A stretch of DNA of 64,000 nucleotides, taken from assembly GCA_026002935.1 (NCBI GenBank), contig BPGH01000001.1:1599965-1663964 (forward strand), given 5' to 3'. This document shows, piece after piece, positions 25,698 to 36,293 of this stretch; position 1 is the stretch's first letter, and each line of letters begins with the position of its first letter. The translations under genes were made by a program, and so were the position numbers. The notes beneath the pieces are model-generated. The model searched no databases. It saw nothing but the letters and a program-made list of their open reading frames with translations, and was not told where the DNA came from. Origin of the DNA: Acidimicrobiia bacterium. Its GTDB lineage: Bacteria; Actinomycetota; Acidimicrobiia; IMCC26256; PALSA-610.

Positions 25698-26939
25698 ATG
25701 GACGAACGACCGAGAACCCTGAAGGCCATGCTCACGGAGGCGAAGGACACCTCCGAGCTGATGGTCGACCTCGGCTACGCGGCGCTCTTCTTCGCCGACG
25801 AACGCATGGCCGACGAGGTGCGGGCACTCGAGGAGCGCCTCAACGAGCTCGTGCACGAGATGCGCGAGGTGTGCGTGCTCGCCGCCCGCTCGAAGCACGA
25901 CGCCGCGCAGATGTCGAGCGTGCTCCACGTGGTCTCCGCGATCGAGCGCCTCGCGAACGCCGCCGTCGACATCAGCCGGATCGTGACCCACCGGCTCGGC
26001 ATCCCCGCCGCGCTCGTCGCCGACCTCGCCGAGGCCGAGGAGGTCTCCCACCGTGTCCGGGTGCGCGAGGGCTCACGCCTCGCGGGCCGCCGGCTCGACG
26101 AGCTCGACCTCCCGATGGACGTCGGGATGCGGATCGTCGCCATCCGGCGCGGGCGCGACTGGCTGATCGACCCCGACGGCGAGGACGTGCTGCTCCCCGA
26201 CGACGTGCTGATCCTGCGCGGCGCCCGCGACGGCATCGCGGAGCTGCGGGAGCTCGCCGGGGCGCCGGAGTGGCGGCGCGCGGAGCTCGACGAGAACCCG
26301 GCGATCAGCGACCTGGACCGGGCGGTCGACGTGCTCGTCGAGATGAAGAACGTGTCCGACGCCGCGGTCGGCCTGGCCTACTCGGCGCTGCTGTTCGACG
26401 ACCAGGGCCTCGCGGCCGAGGTGTCGCAGCTCGAGGACCGGCTCGACGAGATGCGCGAGCAGCTCGAGCTGTGGGTGCTGCGTGCGAGCGCGACGACGGT
26501 CGACCCGTCGCAACTGCGCGGCCTGCTGCACCTCGGCGGTGCGGCCGAGGAGATCGGCGACGCGGCCCAGCAGCTCGTCTGGCTGGTCGAGCAGGAAGAG
26601 GAGATGCACCCGATCCTCGCGGTCGCGCTCGGCGAGACCGACGACGTCGTCGTGCGGTACCCGATCGCCGCGGGCGCGCCGCTCGACGGCTGCGAGCTGC
26701 GGGGCAAGACGCTCGGCGCCGACACGGGCTTCCAGCTCCTCGCGATCCGGCGGGGCGGCACCTACCTCTACCGGCCGCGCGGCCGGGTCGTCCTGCGCGC
26801 CGGCGACGAGGTGCTGGCGACGGGGCCGTGGGAGGGCCGCGCCGAGCTGGCACGCCAGTGCGGCTACCGCCTCGTGGAGGACGACGACACCGGCGAGGTG
26901 GAGCTCGTGCCGGTCGGTGCGTCCGGCGCCGGGCGCTGA
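25698..26939 (+). CDS. Duplicated PhoU/TrkA-C (RCK-C) regulatory protein
   Basis: A 413-residue soluble protein built as two copies of the same unit: a PhoU-like helical domain (about residues 5-100 and 205-300) followed by a TrkA-C/RCK-C domain (about 112-185 and 315-395). Paired landmarks are SELMVDLGYAALFFADE / SDAAVGLAYSALLFDDQ, and VGMRIVAIRRGRDWLIDP / TGFQLLAIRRGGTYLYRP. RCK-C domains usually bind small ligands to control ion channels or carriers. Its position 20 bp downstream of the SLC41-like gene suggests that it is the cytosolic regulator of that carrier, separated into its own polypeptide. No frame break is seen. Confidence 0.8.
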   Translation: MDERPRTLKAMLTEAKDTSELMVDLGYAALFFADERMADEVRALEERLNELVHEMREVCVLAARSKHDAAQMSSVLHVVSAIERLANAAVDISRIVTHRLGIPAALVADLAEAEEVSHRVRVREGSRLAGRRLDELDLPMDVGMRIVAIRRGRDWLIDPDGEDVLLPDDVLILRGARDGIAELRELAGAPEWRRAELDENPAISDLDRAVDVLVEMKNVSDAAVGLAYSALLFDDQGLAAEVSQLEDRLDEMREQLELWVLRASATTVDPSQLRGLLHLGGAAEEIGDAAQQLVWLVEQEEEMHPILAVALGETDDVVVRYPIAAGAPLDGCELRGKTLGADTGFQLLAIRRGGTYLYRPRGRVVLRAGDEVLATGPWEGRAELARQCGYRLVEDDDTGEVELVPVGASGAGR

Positions 26940-26951
26940 CGCGCCGCCGCG

Positions 26952-27772
26952 TCAGCCCGGGCGGGACGCGTCCGCCGCCGCGAGGGCGAGCGCGGCCGCG
27001 GCGGCGCCGACGAGCACGACGCCGGCGAGTCCGGCGCGCACGCGCCGCAGTCGCCGGGCCTGCAGCAGCACCTCCGCCGCGGCGAGGCCCGCGAGCGCGC
27101 CACCGAGGTGACCGCCGATCGACACGTTCGGGACGAAGAAGCCGAACGCGAAGTTGACGAGCAGCAGCGGCCCGAAGGCGGTCTCCCAGAACCGCACCCC
27201 CTGGCGGTGCAGCGCCAGCGTCGCCGCCGCGGCCACGCCGAACACCCCGCCGGACGCCCCGACCGTGAACACGTGCGGGTCGAGCGCGAGCGCCCCCGCC
27301 GCGCCGCCGAGCACCGAGACCGCGTAGCACGCCGCGAACCGCGCGGAGCCCGCCGCCGGCTCCAGCACGAGCGCGACCTGGTACAGCACCAGCATGTTGA
27401 ACAGCAGGTGGATCGGGCCGTCGTGCACGAGCGCGTGGGTGCCGAGCCGCCACCACTCGCCGGCGGCGACGGCCGGCCCGAACAGCGCCAGCTCCTGTGC
27501 CGCGCGCCCGGACGCGCCGAGCGACCCGTCGATCACCGCGACGAGGACGAACGCGCCCACCGTGAGCGCGACGATCGCCTTCGCCGCGGCGAGGCCGTCC
27601 CGGCGAGGCGCGCCCGGGCGCGCCGCAGCGGGCCCGGCGCGCCCGCTGCGACGCAGTCGGGGCAGTGCGCGCCGACGGGTGCGGGCACGAGGCACTCGCC
27701 GCACGCGGGCCGCCCGCACCGGGTGCACGCGCGTCCGGTCTCGCGGTCGGGGTGCAGGTGACAGGAGGCCAT
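26952..27772 (-). CDS. Rhomboid family intramembrane protease with N-terminal zinc finger (one frame break)
   Basis: Starting at ATG 27772, the first 40 residues form a Cys/His-rich finger (CHLHPDRETGRACTRCGRPACGECLVPAPVGAHCPDC) that probably binds zinc. A frame break around 27610-27650 separates it from the rhomboid membrane domain. That domain shows the family landmarks EWWRLGTHALVHDGPIHLLFNM (L1 loop), the serine of GASGGVFGV (GxSG motif, catalytic Ser) and the histidine of GGHLGGALAG (catalytic His). Rhomboids cleave membrane proteins within the bilayer. The finger-plus-rhomboid arrangement is common in actinobacteria. It converges with the PhoU/TrkA-C gene. Confidence 0.82.
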
Positions 27773-27813
27773 GGTCGTGGTCGGCGCCGCGCCGGCCCCC
27801 GGGTCGCGCCGGG

Positions 27814-30521
27814 CTAGGTGCGCAGGCGCCGCAGGTCGGGGGGCGGCGGCGCGTCGGCTCGCCGCAACCGTACCTTGACGTCGACCGCGACGGCGCCGCG
27901 GGGGGAGACGACCACCGGGTTCAGGTCCATCTCGGCGACCTCGGGGACCTCGTCGGCGAGCCGCGCGACGCGCAGCAGGAGCTGCTCGAGCGCGGCGACG
28001 TCGACCGGCGGCCGGCCCCGGTAGCCGAAGAGCAGCGGCGAGCCGCGCAGCGACCGGACCGCCTCGCGGGCGTCGACGTCGGTCATCGGCACGATCCGCA
28101 GGACGCGGTCGCCGAGCAGCTCGGACGTGACGCCGCCGAGGCCGAACAGCACGAGCGGGCCGAACGACGGGTCCTGGGTGACGCCGACGATCGTCTCGAC
28201 GCCCGGCTCGGCCATCTTCTGCACCACGACGCCGCCCGAGCCGGTCGCCGAGCGCGCGCTCGAGCCGGCCGAACGCCTGCCGCAGCCCGTCGTCGTCCTC
28301 GATGCCGAGCACGACGCCACCCACGTCGGTCTTGTGCACCAGGTCGGGCGCGCCGGCCTTCAGCGCGACCGGGTAGCCGACCTCGCGGGCCGCGTCGAGC
28401 GCCGCCTCGACGCCGGTGACGAGGCGCGTCGGCACGACCGGGATCCCGAAGCGGCCGACGAGCTCGGCGGCCCGGGCGGCGTCGAGCCACAGCCCCGTCG
28501 CCGCGTCCGCCGAGCCACGACGCGACGGCCGCCCGCGCGCCGTCGGCGTCGGTGTCGGCGAGCACGGGCACCGTCCCGACGGGGCGCCGCCGCCAGTCGG
28601 CGAGCGCCGCCGCCCGCCCCAGCGCGTAGGCGGCGGCCTCGGGGAACGCGAACGACGGGATCGTGCGGCGCGTCCCGTCGCCGCGCAGCACGTCCGGTAC
28701 GCCGGCGCGCCCGAGGAAGCACGCGAGCACGGGCTTGTCGCCGGCGCCCGCCGCGGCCCGCGCGATCGCCGCGGCGACGTCGGCGGCGCGGGTGACGAGC
28801 GGCGGGACGAAGATCGCGAGGAGCGCGTCGATGCCGGGGTCGGCGAGCGCGACCCGCAGTGCCTGCTCGAACTGGTCGGCGGTCGCGCCCGCGACGAGGT
28901 CCACCGGGTTGCGCACGGAGGCGTCGCGCGCGACGAACCGGCGCAGCGCCTCCTGGCTCGCGGCGCTCAGCTCGGGGACCTCGAGGCCGGCGCCGGCGCA
29001 CGCGTCCGCGGCGAGGATCCCCGGCCCGCCGGCGTTGCCGACGATCGCGACCCGCCGGCCCGGCGGCAGCGGCTGGTGCGCGAGCACCGACGCCGTGTCG
29101 AGGAGCTGCTCGAGCGTGTCGACGCGGATCACGCCCGTCTGCTCGAACAGCGCCTCCACCGCGACGTCGGGTGTCGCGAGCGCGGCCGTGTGCGACGACG
29201 CCGCGCGGGTGCCGGCCTGGGTACGGCCGCTCTTCACGGCGAGGATCGCCTTGTGCCGCGCGACGCGCCGGGCGATGCGCGCGAACTTGCGCGGGTTCCC
29301 GAACGACTCCAGGTAGAGGAGGATCACGTCGGTGTTCGGGTCGGTCTCCCAGTGCTGCAGCAGGTCGTTGCCGCTGACGTCCGCCTTGTTGCCCACCGAG
29401 ACGAACTCGGAGATTCCGATCCCGAGCTCACCGGCGCGGCTCATCAGCTCGATGCCCAGGCCTCCCGACTGCGACAGGAACGCGACCCGGCCCGGCACGG
29501 GCTGCACCGGCGCGAACGTCGCGTCGAGGCGGACCTCGGGCGCGGTGTTCACGACGCCCAGGCAGTTCGGGCCGATGATGCGCATGCCGTTGCGGCGGGC
29601 GAACGCGACGAGCTCGCGCTCGGCCCGCCGCCCCTCCTCGCCCGTCTCGGCGAAGCCGGCCGAGATGACCACGAGGCCGTGCACGCCCTTGCGCGCGCAG
29701 TCCTCGACGACGCCCCGCACGGCGGGCGCCGGGACGACCACCACCGCCAGGTCGACCGGGATCGGGGATCTCCGACACCGACGGGTAGGCGCGCACCCCG
29801 GCGACCGAGCGCGCCGCCGGGTTCACCGGGTACACGGCGCCCTGGAACTCGAACGCCAGCAGGTTGCGCAGCAGCTCGTGGCCGATCGTGCCCGCGCGGC
29901 GGCTCGCGCCGACGACGGCGACCGACCCGGGCGCGAGCAGCCGCGCGACCGACGCCGCCTCGGCCTGCTGCTCCCGCGCCTCGACCGCCGCGATCGACTC
30001 CGGCGTGGGGGTGATCGCGAACCGGACGTGCACGGTGCCGTCGGCGAACCGGCGCTCGGCCCGCCAGCCCGCGTCCGCGAACACGTTGAGCATGCGGGCG
30101 TTGCCGGGCAGCGTGTCGGCCGAGAACGTCGTGATGCCCTTCGAGCGCGCCACGACCGCGAGGTGCTCGAGCAGGATGGTCCCGATCCCGCGGCCCTGCT
30201 GGTCGTCCTGGACGGTGAACGCGACCTCGGCCTCGTCGGGAGCGATCCGGTCGTAGCGCGCGACGGCGACGATGTCGTCGCCGAGCACCGCGACGAGCAC
30301 GACGTGGTCCTCGTGGTCGACGTTCGTGATCTGCTCGAGCTGCGCGGCCGTCGGCGCGCGGGACGGGGGAGAAGAAGCGCAGGTACAGCGACTCGTCGCT
30401 GAGCCGCTCGTAGAGCGCGGCCAGCCGTGCGTCGTCGTCGGGGCGGACCGGCCGGATCCGCACCGTGCCGCCGTCCGCGAGGACGACGTCGTGCTCGAAC
30501 CCCTGCGGACGGCCGGCCACG
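27814..30521 (-). CDS. GNAT-ADP-forming acyl-CoA synthetase fusion (Pat-like), several frame breaks
   Basis: About 900 residues in total. The N-terminus is a GNAT acetyltransferase (DGGTVRIRPVRPDDDARLAALYERL; acetyl-CoA loop QDDQQGRGIGTILLEHL). It continues with a CoA-binding domain (SVAVVGASRRAGTIGHELLRNL), a succinyl-CoA-ligase-like domain (RIIGPNCLGVVNT, SQSGGLGIELMSRAGELG, SSHTAAL) and an ATP-grasp domain (YPVALKAGAPDLVHKTDVGGVVLGI, EMDLNPVVV). Such fusions acetylate lysines of metabolic enzymes in other bacteria. Frame breaks fall near 30365, at 29763-29766, near 28510 and near 28250. At 29763-29766 an extra base sits at a proline codon. The GTG start at 30521 is 3 bp after the alcohol dehydrogenase stop, so the two genes are probably co-transcribed. 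Confidence 0.8.
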
Positions 30522-30524
30522 GGC

Positions 30525-31560
30525 TCAGGGCACGATGACGGCGCGGCCCTCGACCGCCCCGGCCCGGAGCCGCTCGTAGGCCTGCGGGGCCTGCTCGAGC
30601 GGGAAGCGCTCGACCTTCGCCCGGATCCGTCCCGCGCGCGCGAGCTCGAGCACCTCGACGAGCTCGAGCAGCGAGCCCCAGTAGGTCGTCTGCACCGAGG
30701 CCTCGTACGGCAGCGAGAAGAAGTTGAACGGCAGCGTCCCCATCGCGATGCCCACGACCGTGAGGTCACCGCGTGCGCGGACCGACTGGGCGGCGAGCGC
30801 GAGCGTCGAGTCGGAGCCGACGAAGTCGAGCACGAGCTCCGCGCCCGTCCCGCCCGTCGCGGCCTTGACGCGCGCGGCCGCGTCGTCGGCCGCGAGGATC
30901 GTCTCGTCCGCGCCGAGCTCGGCGGCGAGCGCGAGCTTCTTCTCGTCGACGTCGATCGCGACGATCCGCGCCGGGGTGCACGCGCGCAGGATCTGCACGG
31001 CCATGTGGCCGAGGCCGCCGATGCCGATCGCGACCGCCGTCGTGCCCGGCACGAGCTTCGGCGCCGACCGCGCGATCGCGTGGTACGGGGTCAGCGCGGC
31101 GTCGCCCAGCGGCGCGGCCTCGACCGGGTCGAGGTCGCCGAGCGGCACGACGAGCCGGTCCGACGGCACGAGCACGTAGTCGGCCATGCCGCCGTCGAGC
31201 CCCAGCCCGGCGCCGGCGCCCTCGAGCTCGGCCATGCGCTCGCAGTAGTTCTCCGCCGAGCCCCGGCACGGCCGGCACCGTCCGCAGCCCCACGCGCCGT
31301 AGACGGCGACCGGCTCGCCCTCCGCGAGCCCGGTCACCCCGGGCCCGAGCGCCGCGACCCGGCCGGTGTTCTCGTGGCCGAGGGTGAACGGCAAGCGTGA
31401 ACGGGACGATGCCCTCGGGCCACTCCATGAGGTGCAGGTCGGAGTGGCACGCGCCCGCGGCGAGCACCTCGACGAGCACCTGACCGGGACCGGGCTCGGG
31501 GACCGGGACGTCGCGGAGCTCGGGCGGTCGTTGCCAGGCGGTGAGCTGGTAGGCGCGCAT
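30525..31560 (-). CDS. Zinc-dependent alcohol dehydrogenase (MDR family), one frame break
   Basis: A medium-chain dehydrogenase of about 345 residues. It begins MRAYQLTAWQRPPELRDVPVPEPGPGQVLVEV, with catalytic-zinc ligands in GACHSDLHLMEWP (Cys) and PFTLGHENTGRV (His/Glu). Structural-zinc cysteines are in YGAWGCGRCRPCRGSAENYC, and the Rossmann motif is GIGGLGHMAVQIL. It should oxidise an alcohol or reduce an aldehyde with NAD(H). The frame breaks at 31392-31395: on the coding strand CTTG stands where a leucine codon is expected before CCG, and removing one base restores a normal PFTLPFTLGHE run. The acyl-CoA synthetase fusion follows by 3 bp, hinting at a shared role in aldehyde/acid metabolism. 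Confidence 0.85.
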
Positions 31561-31651
31561 GGCGCACAGCGTTGCCGATCGCGGGGGCGCGCGTCACGGC
31601 GGCCCGCGGGAGCCGCCGGCGCGCGGGGGCGGGGAACCTAGGCTGGCGGCC

Positions 31652-34064
31652 GTGACCGAGACGCTCGCCCCCTCCGGACACGCCGCTGTCGGGCCTCACG
31701 GCGGGCGAGGTCGCCGAGCGCGTCGCGCGCGGCCAGGTCAACGCGTCCGACGAGCGCACGAGCCGGACCTTCTCCGAGATCGTCCGCGCGAACGTCGCTG
31801 ACCCGGTTCAACGCGATCCTCGGCACGATGCTCGCGGTGATCCTGGTGGTCGGCCCGATCCAGGACGCGCTCTTCGGGGTCGTGCTGGTGCTCAACGCGC
31901 TCATCGGGATCGTGCAGGAGCTGCGCGCGAAGCGGACCCTCGACCGCCTGGCCGTCCTCAACGCGCCGCGTGCCCGCGTGGTGCGCGACGGCGAGACGCG
32001 CGAGGTCGCCGTCGGCGAGGTCGTGCTCGACGACGTCGTCGAGCTGCAGGCGGGCGACCAGGTGCCCTGCGACGGCCGGGTGCGCATCGGCGGACGGGCT
32101 GGAGATCGACGAGTCGCTGCTCACCGGCGAGTCCGACCCGGTCGGCGAAGGAGGAGGGCGACGAGGTGCTGTCGGGCAGCATCGTCGTCGCCGGCTCCGG
32201 GCGCTTCCAGGCGACGCGCGTCGGCGACGACGCCTACGCGCGGCGCCTCGCGCGCGAGGCGCGCCGGTTCGCGCTCGCCCGCTCCGAGCTGGTCGACGGG
32301 ATCAACACGATCCTGCGCTACGTGACGTGGGCGCTGGTGCCGACCGCCGCCCTCCTCGCGCTGAGCCAGTTCCGCGCCCACGAGGGCTGGCGCGAGGCCG
32401 CGGCGGGCGTGGTCGCCGGCGTCGTGGCGATGGTGCCCGAGGGGCTGGTGCTGCTCACGAGCCTCTCGTTCGGCATCGCGGCCGTCACGCTCGCCCGCCG
32501 CAAGGTCCTGGTGCAGGAGCTGCCCGCCGTGGAGGGGCTCGCGCGGGTCGACGTCGTGTGCCTGGACAAGACGGGGACGATCACCGAGGGCGTGATCTCC
32601 TTCGACGAGCTCGAGCACTTCGACCCCGACGACCCCGTCGCGGAGGCGCTCGGCGCGCTCGCCGCCGACGAGGCCCGCAACGCCACGATGAACGCGCTCT
32701 GCGAGGCGTTCCCGGCGCCGTCCGGCTGGGAGCGCACCGCGTCGGTGCCGTTCTCGTCGGCCCGCAAGTGGAGCGGCGCGACCTTCGGCGACCACGGCAC
32801 CTGGGTGCTCGGCGCCCCCGAGATCGTGTGGGCCGACCGGCCGGCCGACGACCCGGTGCGGGGCCGCGCGGACGTGCTCGCGGCCGAGGGCCGGCGCGTG
32901 CTGCTGCTCGCGCGCACCGACGCCGCGTTCGTCGACGAGTCGCTGCCCGACGGGCTGCGCGCCTCCGCGCTGGTGCTGTTCGAGGAGCAGGTGCGGCCGG
33001 ACGCGGCCGAGACGCTGCGGTACTTCGCGCGCCAGGGCGTGGCGCTGAAGGTGATCAGCGGCGACAACCCGCGCACGGTCGGCGCGGTGGCCCGCCGGGT
33101 CGGCCTGCCGGGCGGCGACGACCCCGTCGACGCGCGGACGCTGCCGGACGATCCCGACGAGCTGGCCGACGTGCTGGAGCGGTCGTCGGTGTTCGGCCGG
33201 GTCACCCCGCACCAGAAGCGGGCGATGGTCGGCGCGCTGCAGCGGCGCGGCCACGTCGTCGCGATGACGGGTGACGGCGTCAACGACGCGCTCGCGCTGA
33301 AGGACGCCGACATCGGGGTCGCGATGGGGAGCGGCGCGCCCGCGACCCGCGCGGTCGCGCAGCTCGTGCTGCTCGACGGCCGGTTCGCCCACATGCCCGG
33401 CGTGGTCGGCGAGGGCCGGCGCGTGATCGCGAACATCGAGCGCGTCGCGAACCTGTTCGTGACCAAGACCGTGTACGCGATGCTGCTCGCCATCCTCGTC
33501 GGGGTCATGCGGTGGGAGTACCCGTTCCTGCCTCGGCACCTCACGATCGTCAGCTCGCTCACGATCGGGATCCCCGCGTTCTTCCTCGCGCTCGCCCCCA
33601 ACCTCCGGCGGTACATCCCCGGCTTCGTCCCGCGGGTGCTGCGGTTCGCGGTGCCGTGCGGCTTCGTCGCGGCGGCGGCGACCTTCGGCAGCTACGCGCT
33701 CGCCCGCGACGTCGCCGGCGTCGCGCTCGACGAGGCGCGCACGACCGCGACGCTCGTGCTGCTCGTGGTGGGCCTGTGGGTCCTCAACATCCTCGCCCGG
33801 CCGATCACGCCGTTCCGCGGCGTCCTCTTCGGATCGATGGTCGCGTGCTTCGTCGCCGTGCTGGCGATCGAACCGCTGCGCGAGTTCTACGCGCTCGACC
33901 TCCCCGAGCGGGAGGCGCTGGTCGAGGGGCTGATCGTCGCCGCCGTCGCCTGCGCGCTGCTCGAGGTCGCCTGGATGGTCGCGCAGCGCCGCCAGCCCGC
34001 CCCCGACCGCACGCGGCGGCTCGCGCTCCGCAACCCGGCGGCGGTGCGCGGCGGCGACCCCTGA
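31652..34064 (+). CDS. ctpE: CtpE-like cation-transporting P-type ATPase (frame breaks near the 5' end)
   Basis: About 804 residues, close to CtpE (calcium-uptake P-type ATPase of mycobacteria). Landmarks are VRANV-LTRFNAILGTM and GPIQDALFGVVLVLNALIGIVQELRAKRTLD in the first membrane region, LEIDESLLTGESDPV (A-domain TGES), MVPEGLVLL in M4, the phosphorylation site DKTGT (VVCLDKTGTITEGV) and the hinge [18 protein letters not shown]. The first 500 bp are broken near 31,675, at 31794-31797, 32089-32092 and 32144-32147. At the latter three a codon reads GTCG, GGCG and GGCG, as if two synonymous third bases had both been kept. From about 32165 to the stop the frame is intact. It is followed 22 bp later by a CBS-MgtE gene. 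Confidence 0.85.
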
Positions 34065-34085
34065 ACAACGGCCGAGGAGGCCTGC

Positions 34086-35042
34086 GTGGCGCAGATCGAC
34101 CTCACCGGCGCGCACGTCGCGACCGCCGTGCCCGTGTTCGGCCCCGACGACACCGTCGACGAGGCGATCGCCCGGATGCGCGGCCAGGCCTACGAGACCT
34201 GCGTCGACGTCGCGGTCTGCGCGGGCGACCGGCTGCTCGGCCTCGTCCCGATCGAGCGCCTGTTCGCCGCACCCCGCGGCGCGCGCCTCGGCGCGGTGAT
34301 GGACGACACGCCGCCGGTCGTCGCACCGGGCCTCGACCAGGAGCGCGCCGCGTGGCGCATGGTGCAACAGGACGAGTCGAGCCTCGCGGTGGTCGACGGC
34401 GGCGGCCGTTTCGTCGGCCTCGTGCCGCCGTTCCGCATGCTGGGCGTGCTGCTCCAGGAGCACGCGGAGGACCTCGCCCGCCTCGGCGGCTACCTCCACG
34501 ACACCGAGTCGGCCCGCACCGCGACGGCGGAGCCGGTCGCACGCCGCCTGCGCCACCGGCTGCCGTGGCTGCTGCTCGGCCTCGCGGGCGCGATGGTGGC
34601 GACGGTGCTCGTGGGCTCCTTCTCGGCCGACCTCGAGCGCGACGTCGCGCTCGCCTACTTCCTGCCCGCGATCGTGTACCTGGCCGACGCGGTCGGCACC
34701 CAGACGGAGGCGCTGGTGATCCGCGGGCTGTCGGTCGGCGTGCGCATCGAGTCGGTCGCGCGCCGGGAGGTCCTCACCGGGGTCCTGATCGGCGTCGCGG
34801 TCGCCGCGGCGTTCTTCGTGTTCGCGCTCGCGGGTTGGGGCGAGCCCGAGGTCGCGGTCGCCGTGGCCCTCGCGCTCGTCGCGAGCTGCTCGGTGGCGAC
34901 GGCGGTCGCCCTCGCGTTGCCGGCCGCCTTCGCCCGGGCGGGCCGCGACCCGGCCTTCGGTTCCGGCCCGCTCGCGACGGTCCTGCAGGACCTGCTGTCG
35001 CTCGCCGTCTACTTCGCGATCGCGCGCGCGGTGGTCGGCTGA
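34086..35042 (+). CDS. CBS-pair plus MgtE membrane-domain protein
   Basis: A 318-residue protein. Residues 1-130 hold a pair of CBS domains (DTVDEAIARMRGQAYETCVDVAVC; ERAAWRMVQQDESSLAVVDGGGRFVGLVPP), and 155-318 hold one MgtE-type membrane domain with five helices. The signature YFLPAIVYLADAVGTQTEALVIRGLSVG resembles the conserved P-A...G-Q-T motif of the MgtE pore. Compared with classical MgtE the N-domain is missing and only the CBS pair is kept. Magnesium or another divalent ion is the likely substrate. It begins with GTG after GAGGAGGCCTGC and is probably co-transcribed with the CtpE-like ATPase 22 bp upstream. No frame break is seen. Confidence 0.78.
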   Translation: MAQIDLTGAHVATAVPVFGPDDTVDEAIARMRGQAYETCVDVAVCAGDRLLGLVPIERLFAAPRGARLGAVMDDTPPVVAPGLDQERAAWRMVQQDESSLAVVDGGGRFVGLVPPFRMLGVLLQEHAEDLARLGGYLHDTESARTATAEPVARRLRHRLPWLLLGLAGAMVATVLVGSFSADLERDVALAYFLPAIVYLADAVGTQTEALVIRGLSVGVRIESVARREVLTGVLIGVAVAAAFFVFALAGWGEPEVAVAVALALVASCSVATAVALALPAAFARAGRDPAFGSGPLATVLQDLLSLAVYFAIARAVVG

Positions 35043-35073
35043 CCCGGCGGGCCGGCGGCGTCGCCCGGGGCGG

Positions 35074-36111
35074 TCAGTAGCGGAGCGTGAGGACGACGCC
35101 CCCGACCCCGGCGAGCACGCCGGCCGGCACGTGCACGACGTCGCCGCCGTGCGCCACGACCTCGGCGACGATCCGCTCCACGAGGTCGCCGCCGTCGTCC
35201 GCGGCCGCGCCGAGGCCCTCCTCGACGACGAGCTCGCGGCCGCGCCCCGCCCGGGCGGCCTCGGCGACGGCGTCGACGCCGGCGACCGCGCCGGCCGGCA
35301 GCGCCTCCAGCGCGCGGCGCGCCACCTCCGTCGCGTCCGCCTCGACGTGCCGCCGGAGCGCGTCGAGCACGAGCGGCGCGACGGCGTGGGGCGGGTCGTG
35401 CTCGTGGCTGCCACGGACGCGCCCGACCACCTGCGGGCCGAGCCGTGTGACCTCGTCGTAATACGCGAGGTCGCGGGTCTCGCCGACCAGCACGAGCGGG
35501 AGCGGCTCACGCCGCTGGAGCGGCGCGAGGGTGTGATCGACCGCGCGGAACACGAACCGGCGCGCCTCGGCCCGCTCGTGCTCGTCGAGCGGGAAGTCAC
35601 CGTGCGGCGCGTCGGCCTCGACCGGGGGATCGATCCGTACGGGGAAGCCGTCGCCCTCGTGCTCCGCGGCGTGGCCGCCCACCAGGTCGACCAGGCGCGC
35701 CCCCCGCGCCGAGATCAGCAGGGCCCGCCCGTCGGGCGTGCGCTGGCGGGCCAGCAGGAGCGCGCGCAACGCGGGGACGCCGTCCACGACGACGCGCGGC
35801 GCGGGCGGTTCCGGGAGCGCGGCGGCCTCCCACCCGTCGGGCGTCGCGAACGCCGCGAGCCCGGCAGGGGGGTGCCGGGGGTCGACCGACCCCAGCGCGT
35901 CGGCGAGGTTCGCGACCAGCTCCTCGCATCCGGGGCCGGCCGCGCGCGCCCGCACCGCCGCGGCCGCTTCCTCGGCCGCGGCCGCGGCGCGCCGCTCGTT
36001 GCCGTCGGGCCCGTCGGCGGGGTCGAAGGGGAGGTACACGGACACGACCGGGGCCGCCCACGCGCGTCGCAGGCCCTCGGGCACGTCGGGGCGCGTCCGG
36101 GTGCTTCGCAT
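35074..36111 (-). CDS. Bacterial eRF1-like protein (baeRF family)
   Basis: A 345-residue soluble protein with the baeRF layout: an N-terminal segment (PVVSVYLPFDPADGPDGNERR) with the strand-helix pattern of eRF1/pelota relatives, a central domain (RALLISARGARLVDLVGGHAAEHEGD) and a C-terminal domain (VERIVAEVVAHGGDVVHVPAGVLAGVGGVVLTLRY) that resembles the L7Ae-like third domain. Such proteins are predicted to act on ribosomes in bacteria, possibly in ribosome rescue or hibernation, but the function is not established. It converges with the CBS-MgtE gene. ATG 36111 is preferred. No frame break is seen. Confidence 0.7.
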   Translation of the reverse strand: MRSTRTRPDVPEGLRRAWAAPVVSVYLPFDPADGPDGNERRAAAAAEEAAAAVRARAAGPGCEELVANLADALGSVDPRHPPAGLAAFATPDGWEAAALPEPPAPRVVVDGVPALRALLLARQRTPDGRALLISARGARLVDLVGGHAAEHEGDGFPVRIDPPVEADAPHGDFPLDEHERAEARRFVFRAVDHTLAPLQRREPLPLVLVGETRDLAYYDEVTRLGPQVVGRVRGSHEHDPPHAVAPLVLDALRRHVEADATEVARRALEALPAGAVAGVDAVAEAARAGRGRELVVEEGLGAAADDGGDLVERIVAEVVAHGGDVVHVPAGVLAGVGGVVLTLRY

Positions 36112-36293
36112 GCCGCGATCGTGGACGGCACGCGGCCGCCCGCCCAGGGTCCAACGTCGTCACGGGTGGCCCGGCGTCCCGCCGAACGTCCGGGGCGGTC
36201 CGGGCCCTCGGACCCTGGGAGCGGCCGGGCCCGGCGCGGTTGGATCCGGCCGGATCCCGGACACGGGAGCGCTCGGGAGCACGGGAGGTGGCG

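Noticed and set aside
32121..35600. Very long minus-strand frame opposite ctpE and the CBS-MgtE gene
   Set aside because: Low-complexity Arg/Gly/His composition with no domain; it is antisense to genes with unmistakable ATPase and MgtE motifs.
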